Source of the DNA: Archaeoglobales archaeon
GTDB taxonomy: Archaea; Halobacteriota; Archaeoglobi; Archaeoglobales; Archaeoglobaceae
Length of the DNA stretch: 64,000 bases
NCBI GenBank assembly: GCA_030055595.1
Contig: JASFYH010000002.1
Location: forward strand, 1 to 64,000
Reading direction: 5' to 3'
Each line of letters starts with the position of its first letter. Position 1 is the first letter of the stretch. Positions 62,263 through 64,000 of this stretch are shown here, piece after piece. Under the pieces are notes generated by a model. The model was given only the letters and a program-made list of their open reading frames with translations. It made no database searches and was not told the origin of the DNA. The translations under genes and the position numbers were made by a program.

Positions 62263-63402
62263 ATGGAGAGTCTCATAGAACAGCTTAAAGCGGGAAAATT
62301 CGTAATAGTTTATGAAGAAGATAAAAGCTTCCTCTGTATTCCCGCCGAGATCGTTAATTCCGACTCTCTTAACTTTATTATGAAGAACTGCGATGAAATA
62401 CGCCTTTCACTGCCATGGAGTCGAATTTCGTCACTCGGACTCAACAAGTTCTTCTTCAATGGCAATGTGATCCCGATCGATCCAAAGCTTGAAAGGGTTT
62501 CAGCTGAAGATCGAGCTAATTTTATAAAAAAGCTTGTTTTTGAAGACCTAAATCCGACGGAAATAAAGTTCCCCGGAAGGATCTTCGTAGAAGAAACGAA
62601 AGAAATGGGAATTCTTGAGCGACCGGGGATTGCTGAAGCTTGCTCAGATCTTGCAAGGCTCGCTGGATTTAAAGCATGTGCGGTTTATGCTCCAATTCTC
62701 ACACCAGAAGGCAATGTTGCGGGAAGAGATTATGCAGAGAAATTCTCCAGAATTCATTCAATACCCGTAATAAGCATAAAGGAGCTCATAGAATTCAGGC
62801 TTAAAAATGAGAAGATCGTTGAGAGACTTGTTGAGGCAACTCTGCCCACGAAGTTTTACGGCACTTTCAAGGCTATTGGCTACAAAAGCCCGATCGGAGA
62901 GATCATTGCTCTCGTTAGAGGAGACGTCTCCAAAGGAGACGTGCTCGTGAGAATTCACTCTGAATGCCTTACCGGGGATGTTCTCCACTCATTGCGTTGT
63001 GACTGCGGAGAACAGCTCGAGAGTGCCTTGAAGATGATCGATCGAGAAAGCAAAGGTGTGCTGATCTACATGCGCGGACAGGAAGGCAGAGGAATTGGAC
63101 TTATAAACAAGCTTTTAGCCTACAGACTTCAGGAAAACGGCATAGACACGGTTGATGCGAACATAAAACTCGGTTTTCCACCAGACATGAGGAGCTATGG
63201 AATTTCTGCACAGATCCTTATGGATCTTGGTGTTAAGAGTGTCAGACTGCTCACCAACAACCCGCTAAAGATCGAGGAGCTCGCAAAGTATGGTTTTAAA
63301 GTTAAAAGAGAAGCGATCGAAGTAGAGCCTACAGATCTGAACTTAAGCTACCTCAAAACGAAAAGGGACAAAATGGGGCATTTTCTATGCATAAACGATT
63401 AA
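62263..63402 (+). CDS. ribA: GTP cyclohydrolase II with degenerate DHBP synthase domain
   Basis: A 379-residue RibB-RibA-like fusion. The C-terminal half is intact GTP cyclohydrolase II: zinc Cys235, Cys246, Cys248 (HSECLTGDVLHSLRCDCGEQ), RGQEGRGIGL and TNNPLKIEEL. The N-terminal half has the DHBP synthase fold (RVSAEDRANFIKKL; DLARLAGFKACAVYAPILTP) but lacks its active site: the DDEDRENEGD acidic loop is reduced to YEEDKSF, and GHTEA reads PGIAEA. It probably makes the pyrimidine precursor only, with an inert N-domain. Bacterial-type ancestry is likely. ATG 62263 is chosen because the protein aligns from there. Confidence 0.9.
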   Translation: MESLIEQLKAGKFVIVYEEDKSFLCIPAEIVNSDSLNFIMKNCDEIRLSLPWSRISSLGLNKFFFNGNVIPIDPKLERVSAEDRANFIKKLVFEDLNPTEIKFPGRIFVEETKEMGILERPGIAEACSDLARLAGFKACAVYAPILTPEGNVAGRDYAEKFSRIHSIPVISIKELIEFRLKNEKIVERLVEATLPTKFYGTFKAIGYKSPIGEIIALVRGDVSKGDVLVRIHSECLTGDVLHSLRCDCGEQLESALKMIDRESKGVLIYMRGQEGRGIGLINKLLAYRLQENGIDTVDANIKLGFPPDMRSYGISAQILMDLGVKSVRLLTNNPLKIEELAKYGFKVKREAIEVEPTDLNLSYLKTKRDKMGHFLCIND

Positions 63403-63457
63403 GATCACTACGCTTTGAGAAAGTTTTAAAAACATTCCCTATGGCTATATAAAAGCT

Positions 63458-63532
63458 GGGCCCGTGGCTCAGCCAGGACAGAGCGCCGGCCTTCTAAGCC
63501 GGAAATCGCGGGTTCAAATCCCGCCGGGTCCG
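63458..63532 (+). tRNA. tRNA-Arg (TCT)
   Basis: A 75-nt cloverleaf: acceptor GGGCCCG/CGGGTCC (one G-T pair), anticodon stem CCGGC/GCCGG with loop CTTCTAA (anticodon TCT), and T arm GCGGG-TTCAAAT-CCCGC. The discriminator is G. A TATATAAAA stretch ends just before it. No intron. Confidence 0.96.
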
Positions 63533-63533
63533 C

Positions 63534-64000
63534 TCAAAACTTTAGCATCCTTCTTATGTCTTTAAGCTCAAAACCATTGTTTAAAAGCACGTAAACCGCC
63601 AAAGTATACTTTGAGCCCAAATATGGCGGTGGATAGTTCACATCTTCCTGCAATGCGATCCATTTGAGAGTTGACAAAAAGACCGTTACTTTTCTTTTCA
63701 AACGCTCCTCAAGCTCTTCAAAGTTTTTCATGATCTCCCGCATGCCTTGCCTTTCTCGAACGAGTCTGAAGATCGAATTCGTTACTAACTCCCCCAAATT
63801 CTCCTTCTTTAATTCCAAAAACATTTCACCAAGATCTACGTGCGTGGGGATCTTCAACTCGGGACTTAAGGCTTTAGAGTGTCGCCAGACAATAAAATCA
63901 AATTCGCTCTTTTTTCCCGGAAACTCTATAAAAACTCTGTAGTCCCCAAGCTCTTCTACGAGGATCAACCTGTGGTCTTTATTCAAAACCCGAAATCTAT
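63534..64000 (-). CDS. Unknown protein, C-terminal part (cut by window edge)
   Basis: At least 155 residues on the minus strand. The frame stays open to the window edge past the first possible start (TTG 63986), and the upstream residues continue the same strand pattern, so the true start probably lies outside. The visible part has beta strands (RLILVEELGDYRVFIEFPGK), a helical middle and a conserved-looking end (NYPPPYLGSKYTLAVYVLLN, then NGFELKDIRRMLKF). I do not recognise the family. It ends one base after tRNA-Arg. Confidence 0.65.
   Translation of the reverse strand, partial: RFRVLNKDHRLILVEELGDYRVFIEFPGKKSEFDFIVWRHSKALSPELKIPTHVDLGEMFLELKKENLGELVTNSIFRLVRERQGMREIMKNFEELEERLKRKVTVFLSTLKWIALQEDVNYPPPYLGSKYTLAVYVLLNNGFELKDIRRMLKF

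Overview
The window is a gene-dense piece of a euryarchaeal chromosome with moderate-to-low G+C. It carries an archaeal histone, ribosomal proteins L1-L10-L12, RadA, topoisomerase VI A, ABCE1, deoxyhypusine synthase, GatD, TiaS and Taw1, and many starts are leaderless or use GTG/TTG. MfnB (methanofuran), MptE (tetrahydromethanopterin) and an FmdE-type protein occur without any methyl-CoM reductase in view. Together with beta-oxidation-type hydratases, a secreted lipase, a CODH-family protein and a tetraheme cytochrome c, this points to the Archaeoglobales (Archaeoglobus, Ferroglobus or Geoglobus type). The species is not claimed.

Layout. 1-2.7 kb: edge of a VapBC pair, decayed coding sequence and poorly known genes. 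2.7-6.2 kb: FmdE-type protein plus a binding-protein-dependent ABC importer. 6.2-8.0 kb: two MaoC-fold proteins and a crotonase. 8.3-13.5 kb: tRNA-Asn, an HTH regulator, a deviant CooS, and an NrfD/FeS/tetraheme-cytochrome membrane module. 13.5-24 kb: TrmJ, ManC, RNA-related and hypothetical genes, an intron-containing tRNA-Trp, MptE and IleS. 24.2-27.2 kb: a HAMP/roadblock signalling neighbourhood. 27.3-34.8 kb: Cas4-like protein, MoaE fusion, ArgH, GatD, PhoU/RCK_C protein, MfnB, deoxyhypusine synthase and a box C/D sRNA. 35-46.9 kb: lipase, Trm5, ThiE-Taw1-translin-TiaS, DapB, TyrS, malic enzyme, Top6A, SurE-RpiA and a receiver protein. 47-52.2 kb: tRNA-Gly, Asd, cupin PGI, histone, L1 operon and thioredoxin. 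52.3-64 kb: EVE protein, UbiD-type decarboxylase, WtpABC with a ModE-type regulator, RadA-DUF2150-SWIM, ABCE1, GTP cyclohydrolase II, tRNA-Arg and a truncated gene.

Most interesting system: the 8.5-13.5 kb block. The CooS homologue keeps the CODH scaffold, but the C-cluster ligand equivalent to Cys295 of Carboxydothermus CODH-II is Glu290. The change resembles the deviant CooS-V class, which holds an Fe/S/O hybrid cluster and does not oxidise CO. Next to it are a Tat-exported 16-Cys ferredoxin, an NrfD-type quinol module and a membrane-anchored tetraheme cytochrome. I infer a redox pathway of unknown substrate (perhaps hydroxylamine or another N-oxide) connected to the membrane, rather than ordinary CO metabolism.

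Other themes are Mo/W handling (FmdE-ABC cluster, MoaE fusion, WtpABC with a CGTTAT-N10-ATAACG operator), tRNA modification (Trm5, Taw1, TiaS, TrmJ and two box C/D RNAs, one inside the tRNA-Trp intron), and a possible RadA accessory protein with a SWIM zinc finger. No CRISPR array, insertion sequence or replication origin was recognised.
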